64,000 nt of DNA from JBBIRG01 sp964410965. GTDB lineage: Bacteria; CLD3; SB21; JBBIRG01. Below, in pieces: positions 35,541 through 44,287 of the stretch (position 1 is the first letter of the stretch; the number at the start of each line of letters is the position of its first letter). The stretch spans positions 248,001 to 312,000 of the forward strand of contig CAYPIY010000006.1 in the NCBI GenBank assembly GCA_964410965.1, in the 5' to 3' direction. Position numbers and translations under genes: made by a program. The notes under the pieces are model-generated. The model was not told the DNA's origin. It worked only from the letters and a program-made list of their open reading frames with translations, and searched no databases.

Positions 35541-35843
35541 ATGCTAGAGGTTCAAGGACAGGATAAGAGGGAACATGCGCATTCCGAAAATACCATTTGT
35601 CAGGAAGTGAACCGCCGCGTGTACGCGTTTATCGAGGGTCAGATGGACATTGGTCAGCTTCAGGAATTCAGGGAACATATCGGCCAGTGTCTGTCATGCC
35701 AGACGATGGTTCAGTTTGAGAAAAAACTGATTCAGGTGATCAGGATCAAGGGAGGCCAGTCCGTTACTGATATTCCCACCAGCCTGAAGGAAAAAATTAA
35801 GAAAGTATTTGATGATCAATCCGGTACATCCGAAAAGCATTAG
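35541..35843 (+). CDS. Zinc-binding anti-sigma factor (RsrA/ZAS-like)
   Basis: This 100-residue protein has the anti-sigma zinc signature: Cys20, His46, Cys50 and Cys53 (HIGQCLSC), with a helical C-terminus (about 60-100). In RsrA the equivalent cysteines form a disulfide on oxidation, freeing the sigma factor. It sits directly behind the sigma factor with an AAAGG ribosome site and no separate promoter. There is no membrane segment, so it is cytosolic. The stop is five bases from the stop of convergent nadE. Confidence 0.85.
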   Translation: MLEVQGQDKREHAHSENTICQEVNRRVYAFIEGQMDIGQLQEFREHIGQCLSCQTMVQFEKKLIQVIRIKGGQSVTDIPTSLKEKIKKVFDDQSGTSEKH

Positions 35844-35848
35844 TGATA

Positions 35849-37483
35849 TTATCTCCATCCCTGCGCGATGGGAATACGCCGGCCGAATCCGAACGCTTTT
35901 GTCGTGACACGAAGGCCCGGTGCGGACTGGCGGCGTTTGTATTCGTTCCGGTCAATCAGCCTCAGAATTCTTTCAACCGTCTCTTTCTCGTAACCTGATT
36001 TTACGATATCGTCTAATTCCTTTGATTCTTCAATGTAAGCTTTGATGATTCCGTCCAGAATTTCGTATGGGGGCAGACTGTCCTGGTCCGTCTGGCCCGG
36101 CCTGAGTTCGGCTGATGGCGGCTTGGTCAGCGTGCTGTGAGGAATGATTTCCTTTTTATGGTTCAGCCATTCGGAGATGCGGTACACCATGGTTTTGGGA
36201 ACGTCGCTGATCACCGATAGGCCTCCGCACATGTCACCGTATATGGTGCAGTATCCGACGGCGAGCTCGGATTTATTGCCTGTACTGAGTACCATCGCGC
36301 CCGTTTTGTTGGAGAGGGCCATGAGGTAATTCCCACGTATCCGTGCCTGGATGTTTTCTTCAGTGATGTCCTCCTCGGCATTTCCGAAAAAGGGTTTCAG
36401 GGTATCCAGGTATCCCTGGTACAGGGGTTCGATAGGGATGACATGAAACCGGATACCAAGATTTTCCGCGAGTTTCCTGGCGTCTTCAAGGCTGTGAGCT
36501 GAGGAAAACCTCGACGGCATGGCTACGCCCGTGACGTGATCCGGTCCGAGAGCTTCCGCGGCGATCGCTGCGACCAGGGCTGAATCGATGCCTCCGCTCA
36601 GTCCGATCAGGCAGCGGTGGAACCCGCATTTGCCAAGATAATCTTTCAGTCCCAGCACCAGCGCACGGAATACCTGTTCCTCCTCGGCCATATGAAAAGG
36701 ATCATCGGCTGCTGGGTTTGTTTCCGTGTCGATCAAAACGGAATCCTCCGAAAATGATTTTGCCGCGCCGATCACCTGTCCATCCACGTTGAGTCCGAAA
36801 CTGGATCCGTCAAAGACCAGGCTGTCATTTCCTCCGACAAGATTTACCATTACCGCTGGAATCTTATATTTCCGGCAGATTGAACGGAACATTTGTAACC
36901 TCAGGTCCGGTTTATTGATATGGAACGGGGATGCGGAAATGTTGACGATAATGTCTGCTCCGGACTTCATTAGCGATTCAACTGGGTCTTTTTCGTAAAG
37001 TCGTTTTTGCCAGAAATCCTTGTCATTCCATGCATCTTCGCATATGGTAATTCCGATGCTGCGGTTGTTCAGTTGAAAAAGATGTTGTCCCCGGCAGGGT
37101 TCAAAGTGTCGGCGTTCGTCAAATACGTCGTAATTGGGAAGTAGAGTCTTGCATTGCTTCCCGATAAGGGCTCCGTCCTTTATAAAAGCCGCTGCATTGA
37201 ACAGACTATTTCCCTGGTAAGCAGAGTTTCGGTCCACATATCCGCAGATAACGGCTATTCCATGGGTTTCCGCTGTGATCGTATCCAAAGTTTGCAGGTT
37301 TTTATCGATAAATGTTTTTTTTTCCACTAAATCTTCCGGCGGGTATCCTATAACCGAAAGCTCGGGAAAGACAACTAAATCCGCTTTACAGCGCCGTCCT
37401 TCCCGTATTTGATAAATTATCTTTTCCGTATTATTCTTGAAATCGCCTAAGCGTGTGTTGATTTGGGCTAAAAGGATTTTCAT
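35849..37483 (-). CDS. nadE: Glutamine-dependent NAD+ synthetase
   Basis: This enzyme amidates nicotinic acid adenine dinucleotide to NAD+ using glutamine. The N-terminal nitrilase-like glutaminase domain (1-250) has the Glu in FPELSVIGYPPEDL, the Lys in CKTLLPNYDVFDE and the nucleophilic Cys in TICEDAWND. The C-terminal ATP pyrophosphatase domain (about 270-544) has the P-loop GLSGGIDSALVAA and the STGNKSE and KPPSAELRPGQTDQ loops. At 544 residues it is complete. It starts just after a terminator that separates it from the LexA-like gene on the same strand. Confidence 0.96.
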   Translation of the reverse strand: MKILLAQINTRLGDFKNNTEKIIYQIREGRRCKADLVVFPELSVIGYPPEDLVEKKTFIDKNLQTLDTITAETHGIAVICGYVDRNSAYQGNSLFNAAAFIKDGALIGKQCKTLLPNYDVFDERRHFEPCRGQHLFQLNNRSIGITICEDAWNDKDFWQKRLYEKDPVESLMKSGADIIVNISASPFHINKPDLRLQMFRSICRKYKIPAVMVNLVGGNDSLVFDGSSFGLNVDGQVIGAAKSFSEDSVLIDTETNPAADDPFHMAEEEQVFRALVLGLKDYLGKCGFHRCLIGLSGGIDSALVAAIAAEALGPDHVTGVAMPSRFSSAHSLEDARKLAENLGIRFHVIPIEPLYQGYLDTLKPFFGNAEEDITEENIQARIRGNYLMALSNKTGAMVLSTGNKSELAVGYCTIYGDMCGGLSVISDVPKTMVYRISEWLNHKKEIIPHSTLTKPPSAELRPGQTDQDSLPPYEILDGIIKAYIEESKELDDIVKSGYEKETVERILRLIDRNEYKRRQSAPGLRVTTKAFGFGRRIPIAQGWR

Positions 37484-37492
37484 GGTTTCTTG

Positions 37493-37524
37493 AAAAAAAA
37501 ATCCGATAGGGTTATCGGATTTTC
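37493..37524 (-). terminator. Rho-independent terminator of the LexA-like gene
   Basis: On the minus strand a perfect ten-base-pair stem (AAAATCCGAT with ATCGGATTTT, six-base loop) is followed by eight or more T residues. It lies between the LexA-like stop at 37548 and the nadE start at 37483, so it ends the LexA-like transcript. Confidence 0.88.
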
Positions 37525-37547
37525 ATGAAAGTTCTCATTTTTGGTTT

Positions 37548-38063
37548 TCAGTTACGTATGACATCGATAACCTGCCCGCCGATGCGGAACGGAGTATGCG
37601 CCAGGCTGACTTCGATCGGTTCATAAGCGCTGTTGGCGGGTTGAAGAACTACCTGATTGCCTCTGCGGTAAATTCTTTTTACAGTGGGCTCTTCATTGAC
37701 GTAAGCGATCACAATATCTCCGTTGGAAAATCCGGTTCCGAATTTTACAACAAGGAAATTTCCGTCGAATATTCCGTCTTCCGTCATGCTGTCGCCGGTT
37801 ACGCGGAGTGCAAAATACTGCGAGGACAAGCTGCGGGGCTGATCGTTTTGCCAGGATACTTCTCCCATGGGAACTGTTTCGGAAAAGGAGGGCCTGCCTG
37901 CGGCTACATAACCTAATACCGGAAGCATTACATCAGAACTGGCTTTGTCTGAACGGGTAATCATAAAAACCTCAGATTTTTCTTTTGGTTCCAGAATCAC
38001 AGAAGAAGTTAATGCAAAGTTGGTCAGAATATCAAGAATTATTTTCAATTTCGAATCAGGCAT
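37548..38063 (-). CDS. LexA/UmuD-like S24 autoprotease without a recognisable DNA-binding domain
   Basis: The C-terminal 120 residues are a LexA-type self-cleavage domain. The Ala-Gly scissile bond is in GYVAAGRP (about 51-58), the nucleophilic Ser in VTGDSMTEDGI (about 90-100) and the catalytic Lys in EPTVKRI (about 127-133). The N-terminal 50 residues do not show the winged helix of LexA, and two in-frame stops directly precede the ATG, so no longer product is possible. It may be UmuD-like, a phage-type modulator, or a repressor with a divergent N-terminus. No umuC or dinB is adjacent. Its own terminator follows. Confidence 0.82.
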   Translation of the reverse strand: MPDSKLKIILDILTNFALTSSVILEPKEKSEVFMITRSDKASSDVMLPVLGYVAAGRPSFSETVPMGEVSWQNDQPRSLSSQYFALRVTGDSMTEDGIFDGNFLVVKFGTGFSNGDIVIAYVNEEPTVKRIYRRGNQVVLQPANSAYEPIEVSLAHTPFRIGGQVIDVIRN

Positions 38064-38102
38064 TGTTTTTGTTTTTCATCATCCGAAAGCAGAAAAAAAC
38101 AC

Positions 38103-38131
38103 TTGTATCGGGTTCATGTTTCATGTATATT
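38103..38131 (+). promoter_or_regulatory. Candidate sigma-70-type promoter for maf
   Basis: TTGTAT at 38103-38108 and TATATT at 38126-38131 with a 17-base spacer lie 37 bases before the maf ATG, in the divergent gap with the LexA-like gene. Called by pattern only. Confidence 0.5.
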
Positions 38132-38168
38132 TTACGGAACTTGCATAGTAAGGAACCCTGCCTTTGCC

Positions 38169-38762
38169 ATGAAATATTTAAAGAAAAAATTCGGAACACT
38201 CATTCTGGCTTCGGAATCGCCCAGGAGGGCAGCCATTCTCAGGCAGGTCGGTTTTGATTTCCTGGTCCATCCGAGCCGGGTCGAAGAAACCTACAACTCT
38301 TCGGATCCGGTCGATATTGCGAAAGAACTTGCAGAAAAGAAAGCAAAAGCTGTTTCCGCGATTTTTCAGGACCAGATTGTGCTGGGCGCCGATACGATAG
38401 TTGTTCTGGATCAACATATCCTGGGTAAACCTATGGCCCCTGACGATGCGGCTAAGATGCTGATGCTGCTCAGCGGCAGGACCCATCAGGTCTATACTGC
38501 GTACTGCCTGATTCATGAGAACAGAAAAATATCCGTTATCGATTTTTCACGCACGGATGTGACTTTCCGGATATTGGACAGGGAAGAAGTGGATGCTTAT
38601 ATCGCCACGGGTTCGCCGATGGACAAAGCGGGTGCTTACGGCATACAGGACGGCAGCGCGGTTTTCATCGATCATATCGATGGAGATTTTTATAATGTCG
38701 TTGGGCTGCCGGTGACAAGCATGTATCAGACTTTGTTTGCCTATTTTAATCACCACCCTTAA
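38169..38762 (+). CDS. maf: Maf/YceF-like nucleoside triphosphate pyrophosphatase
   Basis: Maf proteins hydrolyse non-canonical or specific nucleoside triphosphates to monophosphates and are linked to septation. Signatures are LASESPRRAAILRQVGFDF (about 12-30), GADTIVVLD (about 76-84), GRTHQVYTA and GAYGIQDGSAVFID with the catalytic region. The ATG at 38169 gives about 197 residues, normal for the family; an in-frame extension to 38103 overlaps the promoter. The RodZ-like gene starts six bases after the stop, so they are one transcript with a cell-shape and division flavour. Confidence 0.93.
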   Translation: MKYLKKKFGTLILASESPRRAAILRQVGFDFLVHPSRVEETYNSSDPVDIAKELAEKKAKAVSAIFQDQIVLGADTIVVLDQHILGKPMAPDDAAKMLMLLSGRTHQVYTAYCLIHENRKISVIDFSRTDVTFRILDREEVDAYIATGSPMDKAGAYGIQDGSAVFIDHIDGDFYNVVGLPVTSMYQTLFAYFNHHP

Positions 38763-38768
38763 TGTAAA

Positions 38769-39650
38769 ATGAGCCTTAATTATTACGCCGATTTTTCCTC
38801 ATTTTTAAAATCTTCCCGGGAAAAGACGGGGATTACCCTGGATAGCGTTTCATCCAGCACTCGAATACCTGTCTTATATCTCGAGTGCATCGAACGCGGT
38901 GAGTTTGGTTTTGCGTCGAGCGTTCTGATCCAGGGATACCTGAGGCAATACGCGAAGATTCTTGGTCTCGATGAGCAAGCAGTTGCCCGGCAATACAACA
39001 TGATTCTGAAAAAAATTGAATATGTTTCTTCTGACCATCATCTGCCTCCTCCTTTTATTGAACATCCACATGAACCAGTCGCTCGTCAAATTCGTGATAC
39101 TCTTCAGCGTTCCGGGAAATGGATCCGAAGACACGCTGTTCTGATGCATTCACAAACGGATGAAAGCACGGGCGAGTTTTCCACAGAACCTATGCCGGGA
39201 TGGGAAATCACTAGCGATCCGCTGGTGAAAACCGGCAAAACGATTGACGATGAAGTTGCAAGAAAATGGCTGGCTGAACGCCGGTTAACTAATGTGGTTA
39301 CGGCATTTTGTATTTGCTTATTAGCCGTGTCTTTTGTATTTTTTCTGTCAGAACCAACCGGCTCCGGCAGCCGAACACTTTCCGGTGAGGAATCGAATGA
39401 TAAACAATCCATACCGGTAACGGCGGCGGATAATAAGAAAATATCCGTTCCCCTGCGAACGCGATGGAATATTACACCGGCATTATTAACCGAAGAAGAA
39501 ATTTCCGAAAAGGAACGAACGCGATTATGGCTGGAACAGGAAAGCGTCAATATTCGGAAAAACCTTGTCAGTCAGAGTCATCCGGACGGCCAGCAACTCA
39601 TTCCGGTTTCCGTTCACGAGTCTGCTTCTTTTTTAGAAGAAAATTATTAA
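38769..39650 (+). CDS. RodZ-like helix-turn-helix membrane protein
   Basis: The N-terminal HTH_25 domain (about 8-85) has FLKSSREKTGITLDSVSSST, IPVLYLECIERGEFG and the LIQGYLRQYAKILGLD helix, as in RodZ, the MreB-interacting shape protein. A cytosolic linker runs to one membrane helix (about 177-195, VVTAFCICLLAVSFVFFL). The periplasmic part is about 100 residues with no DUF4115 beta domain that I can recognise. Position next to maf fits a cell-envelope role. Calling it RodZ itself would go beyond the evidence. Confidence 0.78.
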   Translation: MSLNYYADFSSFLKSSREKTGITLDSVSSSTRIPVLYLECIERGEFGFASSVLIQGYLRQYAKILGLDEQAVARQYNMILKKIEYVSSDHHLPPPFIEHPHEPVARQIRDTLQRSGKWIRRHAVLMHSQTDESTGEFSTEPMPGWEITSDPLVKTGKTIDDEVARKWLAERRLTNVVTAFCICLLAVSFVFFLSEPTGSGSRTLSGEESNDKQSIPVTAADNKKISVPLRTRWNITPALLTEEEISEKERTRLWLEQESVNIRKNLVSQSHPDGQQLIPVSVHESASFLEENY

Positions 39651-39691
39651 TGTTAACTTAACCATCAATTTCTTGCCGGATGGAGTAAGCT

Positions 39692-41281
39692 ATGTTTCAA
39701 TATTTCCTGAATATGAATTTGCGGTCAAAGCTGATATGGACCATGGCCTCGTTTGCCGCGTCTTTTATTGTGCTGGTGACGGTGATATTCACGATAAAAA
39801 TGTATTCATCTTCCGTTACGATGCAGGAAAATTTTCTCATCCGGGAGGGAGAAATCACAAGTAAAAGCATCGCTCCGGGACTCGATTTCGGGGATAAAGC
39901 ATCCGTCAACGATGCTTATTCAGCGGTAAAAACGAATCTTGATTTTATTATTTCATATGATGTAGACGGGAAGGTGTTCTTAGCGTACATTCGCGAGGGA
40001 AAAGACGAAAAAAGGATTCATGCGTTTCTGGAGCAGGAGATCAAAACATGGAAAACCAATAAGCAGAAAAACTACATCTTCGAGGGAGAAGGCGATCTTT
40101 GTTTTATTCTTCCGGTCGTGAATAACGTCGGCAATGAGATAGGCACACTGATTCTGGGCACCTCAACGGATCCGATTTATTCGGAATTAAGAGATCAGAT
40201 CATATTTAGTCTGGTTCTTTTTGTTTTTGTGGTTGCCGGTGGAATCGGTGCTGCTTTTGCCCTCAGCAAGATGTTCATCAATCCCATTACTACCATCATC
40301 GAACGCCTGAAAGATATCTCTGAAGGCGAGGGTGACCTGACCAAACGAATCGAAGTCCATACCAAGGACGAAATTGCCGAACTGGCCGAGGTGTTTAATG
40401 CGTTTGTGGCCAAATTGCAGGAAATGATCAGGCGGATCGCAGTGACAACCGAACAAATCAACAATTCGGTGGTTATGATCAATTCCAATGCGTCGCATGT
40501 TGCCGACGGCGCGGAGCTTCAGTCGAATAAAGCCACCGTAGTCGCGGTAGCGGCGGAAGAGATGTCGGCGACGATTGTCCAGAATTCGTCCAATACGAAT
40601 GATGCCGTCGAACTGACCAAGTCCGCACATGAAGCCGTTCGCATAGGACGGTATGTCGTCAATGACACAAAAAAAGGATACGAGAAAATTTCGACTGTGG
40701 TCAGCGAGTCGGCCCAGACCATTCTGGAACTGGGCAAAACCACCGCACAGATCGGACGCGTTCTTGAAGTCATCAACGATATTACCGATCAGATCAATCT
40801 GCTGTCGCTCAATGCGGCTATCGAGGCGGCCACGGCTGGTGAATATGGAAAGGGTTTCGCTGTTGTCGCGGATGAAATTAAAAAACTCGCCGAGAGGACC
40901 AACCAGTCCACAACCGAAATTCAGCAGCTGATTGAAACGATCCAGAAAGCCATGGCCAACGCCATCCGTTCCATGGAACGCGGTACAAAAGAAGTAGAGC
41001 GGGGCAGGGAACTCGGCAACAAGACCGTGGAAGCCTTCAGCGATATTCTTCAGGCGAACAATCAGGTCATGGAAATGATCACCAGCATCTCGAGCTCATC
41101 GCAGGAGCAGAACCGAACTGCAGAAGAAATCTCGAATAATATCGAAAACATCGCCACGATCGCCAAGTCAACCGCTGAGGAAATCAAGAAAATCAACATC
41201 GAGACGGAAGAACTTGCGGGCCGGACCAAGCAGTTAAAATCCCTTGTGGCGCGCTTTAAACTGAAAGATCACAATAATTAA
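39692..41281 (+). CDS. Methyl-accepting chemotaxis protein with periplasmic sensor domain
   Basis: This 529-residue chemoreceptor has two membrane helices (about 17-40 and 168-192) enclosing a sensor of about 125 residues of single-PAS-like/CHASE8 character (SIAPGLDFGDKASV, ILPVVNNVGNEIGTLILG). A HAMP domain follows (about 195-250, with EGDLTKRIEV). The signalling domain has the tip INLLSLNAAIEAATAGEYGK, GFAVVADEIKKLAERT and flanking methylation helices. There is no C-terminal pentapeptide for CheR tethering. It opens the chemosensory cluster; the ligand is unknown. Confidence 0.93.
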   Translation: MFQYFLNMNLRSKLIWTMASFAASFIVLVTVIFTIKMYSSSVTMQENFLIREGEITSKSIAPGLDFGDKASVNDAYSAVKTNLDFIISYDVDGKVFLAYIREGKDEKRIHAFLEQEIKTWKTNKQKNYIFEGEGDLCFILPVVNNVGNEIGTLILGTSTDPIYSELRDQIIFSLVLFVFVVAGGIGAAFALSKMFINPITTIIERLKDISEGEGDLTKRIEVHTKDEIAELAEVFNAFVAKLQEMIRRIAVTTEQINNSVVMINSNASHVADGAELQSNKATVVAVAAEEMSATIVQNSSNTNDAVELTKSAHEAVRIGRYVVNDTKKGYEKISTVVSESAQTILELGKTTAQIGRVLEVINDITDQINLLSLNAAIEAATAGEYGKGFAVVADEIKKLAERTNQSTTEIQQLIETIQKAMANAIRSMERGTKEVERGRELGNKTVEAFSDILQANNQVMEMITSISSSSQEQNRTAEEISNNIENIATIAKSTAEEIKKINIETEELAGRTKQLKSLVARFKLKDHNN

Positions 41282-41293
41282 CCGGGTTTAAGA

Positions 41294-42064
41294 ATGACCG
41301 CATACGAAAAACTGCTTCAGATCAGGAACCGCAAAGGTTCCGGTTATATCGTGCTGATCGATCCTGACAAGCGGACAGAGGCAGAAACACTGCAAACAGT
41401 GGAAACCTGCGCAGAGAGCGGTGTAGATGCCATATTTGTCGGCAGCAGTCTGCTCCTTTCGAACCGCTTCAATTCCACGATCCAGACGATCAAGCGTGAT
41501 TACGATATTCCGGTGATTATTTTTCCGGGCAGCACGATCCAGTTGTCCGAGTACGCGGATGCGGTTCTTTTTTTATCGCTGATCAGCGGGAGGAATCCTG
41601 AATATCTTATCGGCGCGCAGGTTCTCGGAGCGCCGATTATACGCAAAATGGGTTTGGAAGCAATACCGACCGGATATATGCTGATTGAATCCGGTAAAAC
41701 GACTTCTGCGGAATTCATGAGTCATTCTATGCCCATTCCACGTGATAAGAACGATATCGCTGTCGCTCATGCCATGGCCGGGGAATATCTGGGGATGAAG
41801 ATGATCTATCTCGAAGCGGGTAGCGGAGCCATATACAGCGTACCTGAAGGGATGATCGAAGCCGTAACGGGCTATATCAGTATTCCCGTCATTGTGGGCG
41901 GAGGATTACGCACACCAGAAGACGCCAGGAAAAAAGTAGAGGCCGGTGCGGCTTTTATCGTCACAGGAAACATCCTTGAGCAGGATCAGTCGCTGTCACT
42001 GATTCGTGAATTTTCCGAAGCTGTGCACTGGAAAGAATCTCCCGTGTCTTCAGGGAACAATTAA
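41294..42064 (+). CDS. Geranylgeranylglyceryl phosphate synthase family protein (GGGPS/PcrB)
   Basis: The family joins a prenyl diphosphate to sn-glycerol-1-phosphate, the first ether-lipid step in archaea. The TIM-barrel motifs are present: LIDPDKR near residue 21, DAIFVGSS, SGRNPEYLIGAQV, YLEAGSGA (glycerophosphate-binding Glu region) and the C-terminal phosphate site VGGGLRTPEDARKKVEAGAA with VTGN. At 256 residues and with the SGRNPEYLIG block it resembles group II GGGPS known in FCB bacteria and archaea, not the short Bacillus PcrB. It lies between an MCP and cheW with short gaps, with no other ether-lipid gene in view. Confidence 0.88.
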   Translation: MTAYEKLLQIRNRKGSGYIVLIDPDKRTEAETLQTVETCAESGVDAIFVGSSLLLSNRFNSTIQTIKRDYDIPVIIFPGSTIQLSEYADAVLFLSLISGRNPEYLIGAQVLGAPIIRKMGLEAIPTGYMLIESGKTTSAEFMSHSMPIPRDKNDIAVAHAMAGEYLGMKMIYLEAGSGAIYSVPEGMIEAVTGYISIPVIVGGGLRTPEDARKKVEAGAAFIVTGNILEQDQSLSLIREFSEAVHWKESPVSSGNN

Positions 42065-42099
42065 GGAAACGGATGAAACAAATATAACGGCATGATATT

Positions 42100-42582
42100 A
42101 TGGAAAACCTCTTAACGGAAAAATATCTTTTCTTTATAACCGGAGAACGGTCATACGCAATTCATCTGAAGCACATTAAGGAAATTCTGAGAATGGTTTC
42201 CATGCATTCTGTTTCAGAACTGCCGCCGTTTGTAACCGGAGTAATCAATCTCAGGGGAACCATGCTGCCGGTCGTTGATTTTCAGGTACGGGCGGGCCTT
42301 GGAAAAACAATGATCACAGCAAAAACCAGGATCATTGTTGTGAAAATGGAAAACTTACTCGTCGGGCTACTGGTTGACCATGTTTCTGAAGTGATCGATG
42401 TTCATCCGGATATGATATCAAGAAATATTCAGCCGGACGTAGTCCTGAATAGTAAATATATCAGCGGCATGGTCGTTTTACGTGAACAATGGATCACGCT
42501 GATCGACATTAAAAGCATCTTAACAGATCAAGAACAGTCATGGTTTAAAGAGCAGGTCAATGAACAATCCGCAGTTGAATAG
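42100..42582 (+). CDS. cheW: CheW coupling protein
   Basis: This adaptor links chemoreceptors to CheA. It is a single CheW beta-barrel of 160 residues: FFITGERSYAIHLKHIKEIL, VTGVINLRGTMLPVVDF (the typical GxxNLRGxxLPVxD core) and LVDHVSEVIDV, then YISGMVVLREQWITLIDIK at the end. The C-terminus overlaps the cheR start by 23 bases, so the two are translationally coupled. Confidence 0.94.
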   Translation: MENLLTEKYLFFITGERSYAIHLKHIKEILRMVSMHSVSELPPFVTGVINLRGTMLPVVDFQVRAGLGKTMITAKTRIIVVKMENLLVGLLVDHVSEVIDVHPDMISRNIQPDVVLNSKYISGMVVLREQWITLIDIKSILTDQEQSWFKEQVNEQSAVE

Positions 42583-44245
42583 CAAATCCAAACCAGCCGC
42601 CCAGCTTCAGATGGTAACGCGTGAAGCTGAGTTTTCTGACCAGGATTTTATCCGGTTCAGGGATTTAGTACGTTTGAAAAGCGGAATCTATTTTAATGAA
42701 AAAAAACGGAGTGATCTTAAAACCGGAGTGCTGAAGGCGTTTCACTACTCCGGCTTTCCCAATACCAATGCATATTATGATACTCTGGCGGGTGAGCCAA
42801 GCAGCTCAACTCTTTTTAAAACTCTGGTGTCTTTTTTAACGGTCGGGGAGACTTATTTTTTCAGGCATTTCGATGTCCTTGAAAAGCAAATCCTTCCAAG
42901 GCTGATCCGTTCACATCAGCACGACAAGACACTTCGCATCTGGAGCGCGGGGTGTTCCACGGGAGAAGAACCCTATACCATTGCAATGGTCCTGGATCAT
43001 ATACTGCCCGATTTGGCAGAATGGAAACTTCAGATAGTCGGTACGGATATCAATATCAATTCACTGGAATACGCTCGGGAAGCCGTGTATCGCCCATGGT
43101 CGCTCCGAAGTATCAATGATTTTTACAAGGAGAAATATTTCCGGAAAAAAGAGGGACTGTATTATATCGATTCCGCAATCAGGAAAATGGTCCGATTTGA
43201 GTATCTGAATCTTGTGGACGACTGTTACCCTTCGCTGCAGAATGAGACGGTTGATCTGGACATTATTTTCTGCCGGAACGTAACAATCTATTTTGAGGCG
43301 GAGACCACCATCAAGGTTATCAACCGTTTTTACAGGTGTCTCAAGGATAAAAGTTATCTCGCAGTCGGCCATGCAGAACCCAGCAGCCTGATCTATGACC
43401 AGTACATCGCTGAGATTTTTCCGGACGCTGTCATTTACAGAAAAGATGCATCCGCAAAAAAAGAAATGCAGTACAAAACCGGAATACGGACAAGAGAGGA
43501 AATGTTCAGTGGTCGACGTTTTCAGCCATCCGGTGATGTGACCTCGAATCTCGCAAAACTTCAGACCCAGATCGACAAGCTTTCGAACACGCATGATACA
43601 GAAGAAATCGCCCGGGAGGAATCAAAAAAGAAGAAAATCTCTGAAGTCCCGAAAAAAGCAACCGAAAATGTCCCCAAGGAAAAATCCGAAACCCCTGCAC
43701 CGAAAGCCGATGCGGACGAGACCGCAGAAATAAAGGGAAGAGACTTCCAAAGTCAGGAATTCATGCTTTTCGGAGAGGGTATTGATCAATTCCAGAAAAA
43801 ACAATTTGAAGAAGCCGAAAAGATATTTAAAAAACTGATTGCCCAGTTTCCTTCGAACGGCCGCGGCCATTATATGATTGCACATATCAATGCGAATCTT
43901 GACCGCATCGAAGACGCAAAGAAATATTGTTACCTTGCGATTGAAAAAGACTCACTCCTGATTGAAGCGTATTATCTGCTGGGACTGATTTTCAAGGAGG
44001 AAAACGCATTTGACGATTCGATTAAAATGCTGAAAAAGGCCATCTACATCAACATGAACTTTGTGGCCGGATACTATGAACTCGCTGTGAATTACTTTAA
44101 ACTGGGAGATACCGTTCAGGGCCGTAAGTATCTGAAACAAACCGATAAAATCCTGAGAGGATTTGATCCGGAAACCCGTGTAGGTATTCTGGATGACCTT
44201 AACGCCCGTGAACTGGGCATGATGGTCAAAATGTGGGATACGTAA
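42560..44245 (+). CDS. cheR: CheR chemoreceptor methyltransferase fused to TPR repeats
   Basis: This enzyme methylates receptor glutamates with SAM. The N-terminal CheR domain (about 20-295) has the all-helical start, TVGETYFFRH, RIWSAGCSTGEEPYTIAM (SAM motif), VGTDININSLEYA, and DIIFCRNVTIYF. A low-complexity charged linker (about 340-395, Lys/Glu/Pro-rich) leads to three or four TPR repeats (about 405-530), e.g. FQKKQFEEAEKIFKKLIAQF and AYYLLGLIFKEENAFDDSIK. CheR-TPR fusions occur in alternative chemosensory systems such as Myxococcus Frz (FrzF), where the TPRs direct site choice. Its start is inside cheW. Confidence 0.93.
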   Translation: MNNPQLNSKSKPAAQLQMVTREAEFSDQDFIRFRDLVRLKSGIYFNEKKRSDLKTGVLKAFHYSGFPNTNAYYDTLAGEPSSSTLFKTLVSFLTVGETYFFRHFDVLEKQILPRLIRSHQHDKTLRIWSAGCSTGEEPYTIAMVLDHILPDLAEWKLQIVGTDININSLEYAREAVYRPWSLRSINDFYKEKYFRKKEGLYYIDSAIRKMVRFEYLNLVDDCYPSLQNETVDLDIIFCRNVTIYFEAETTIKVINRFYRCLKDKSYLAVGHAEPSSLIYDQYIAEIFPDAVIYRKDASAKKEMQYKTGIRTREEMFSGRRFQPSGDVTSNLAKLQTQIDKLSNTHDTEEIAREESKKKKISEVPKKATENVPKEKSETPAPKADADETAEIKGRDFQSQEFMLFGEGIDQFQKKQFEEAEKIFKKLIAQFPSNGRGHYMIAHINANLDRIEDAKKYCYLAIEKDSLLIEAYYLLGLIFKEENAFDDSIKMLKKAIYINMNFVAGYYELAVNYFKLGDTVQGRKYLKQTDKILRGFDPETRVGILDDLNARELGMMVKMWDT

Positions 44246-44287
44246 TTAAACCGAACCATTAGAGGGTAAACAGGCAGGAAATTACCA

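Noticed and set aside
37548..38168. Frameshift explaining the missing DNA-binding domain of the LexA-like protein
   Set aside because: Translation of the upstream minus-strand frames shows stops and no helix-turn-helix pattern within the 105-base divergent gap; there is no room for one before maf.
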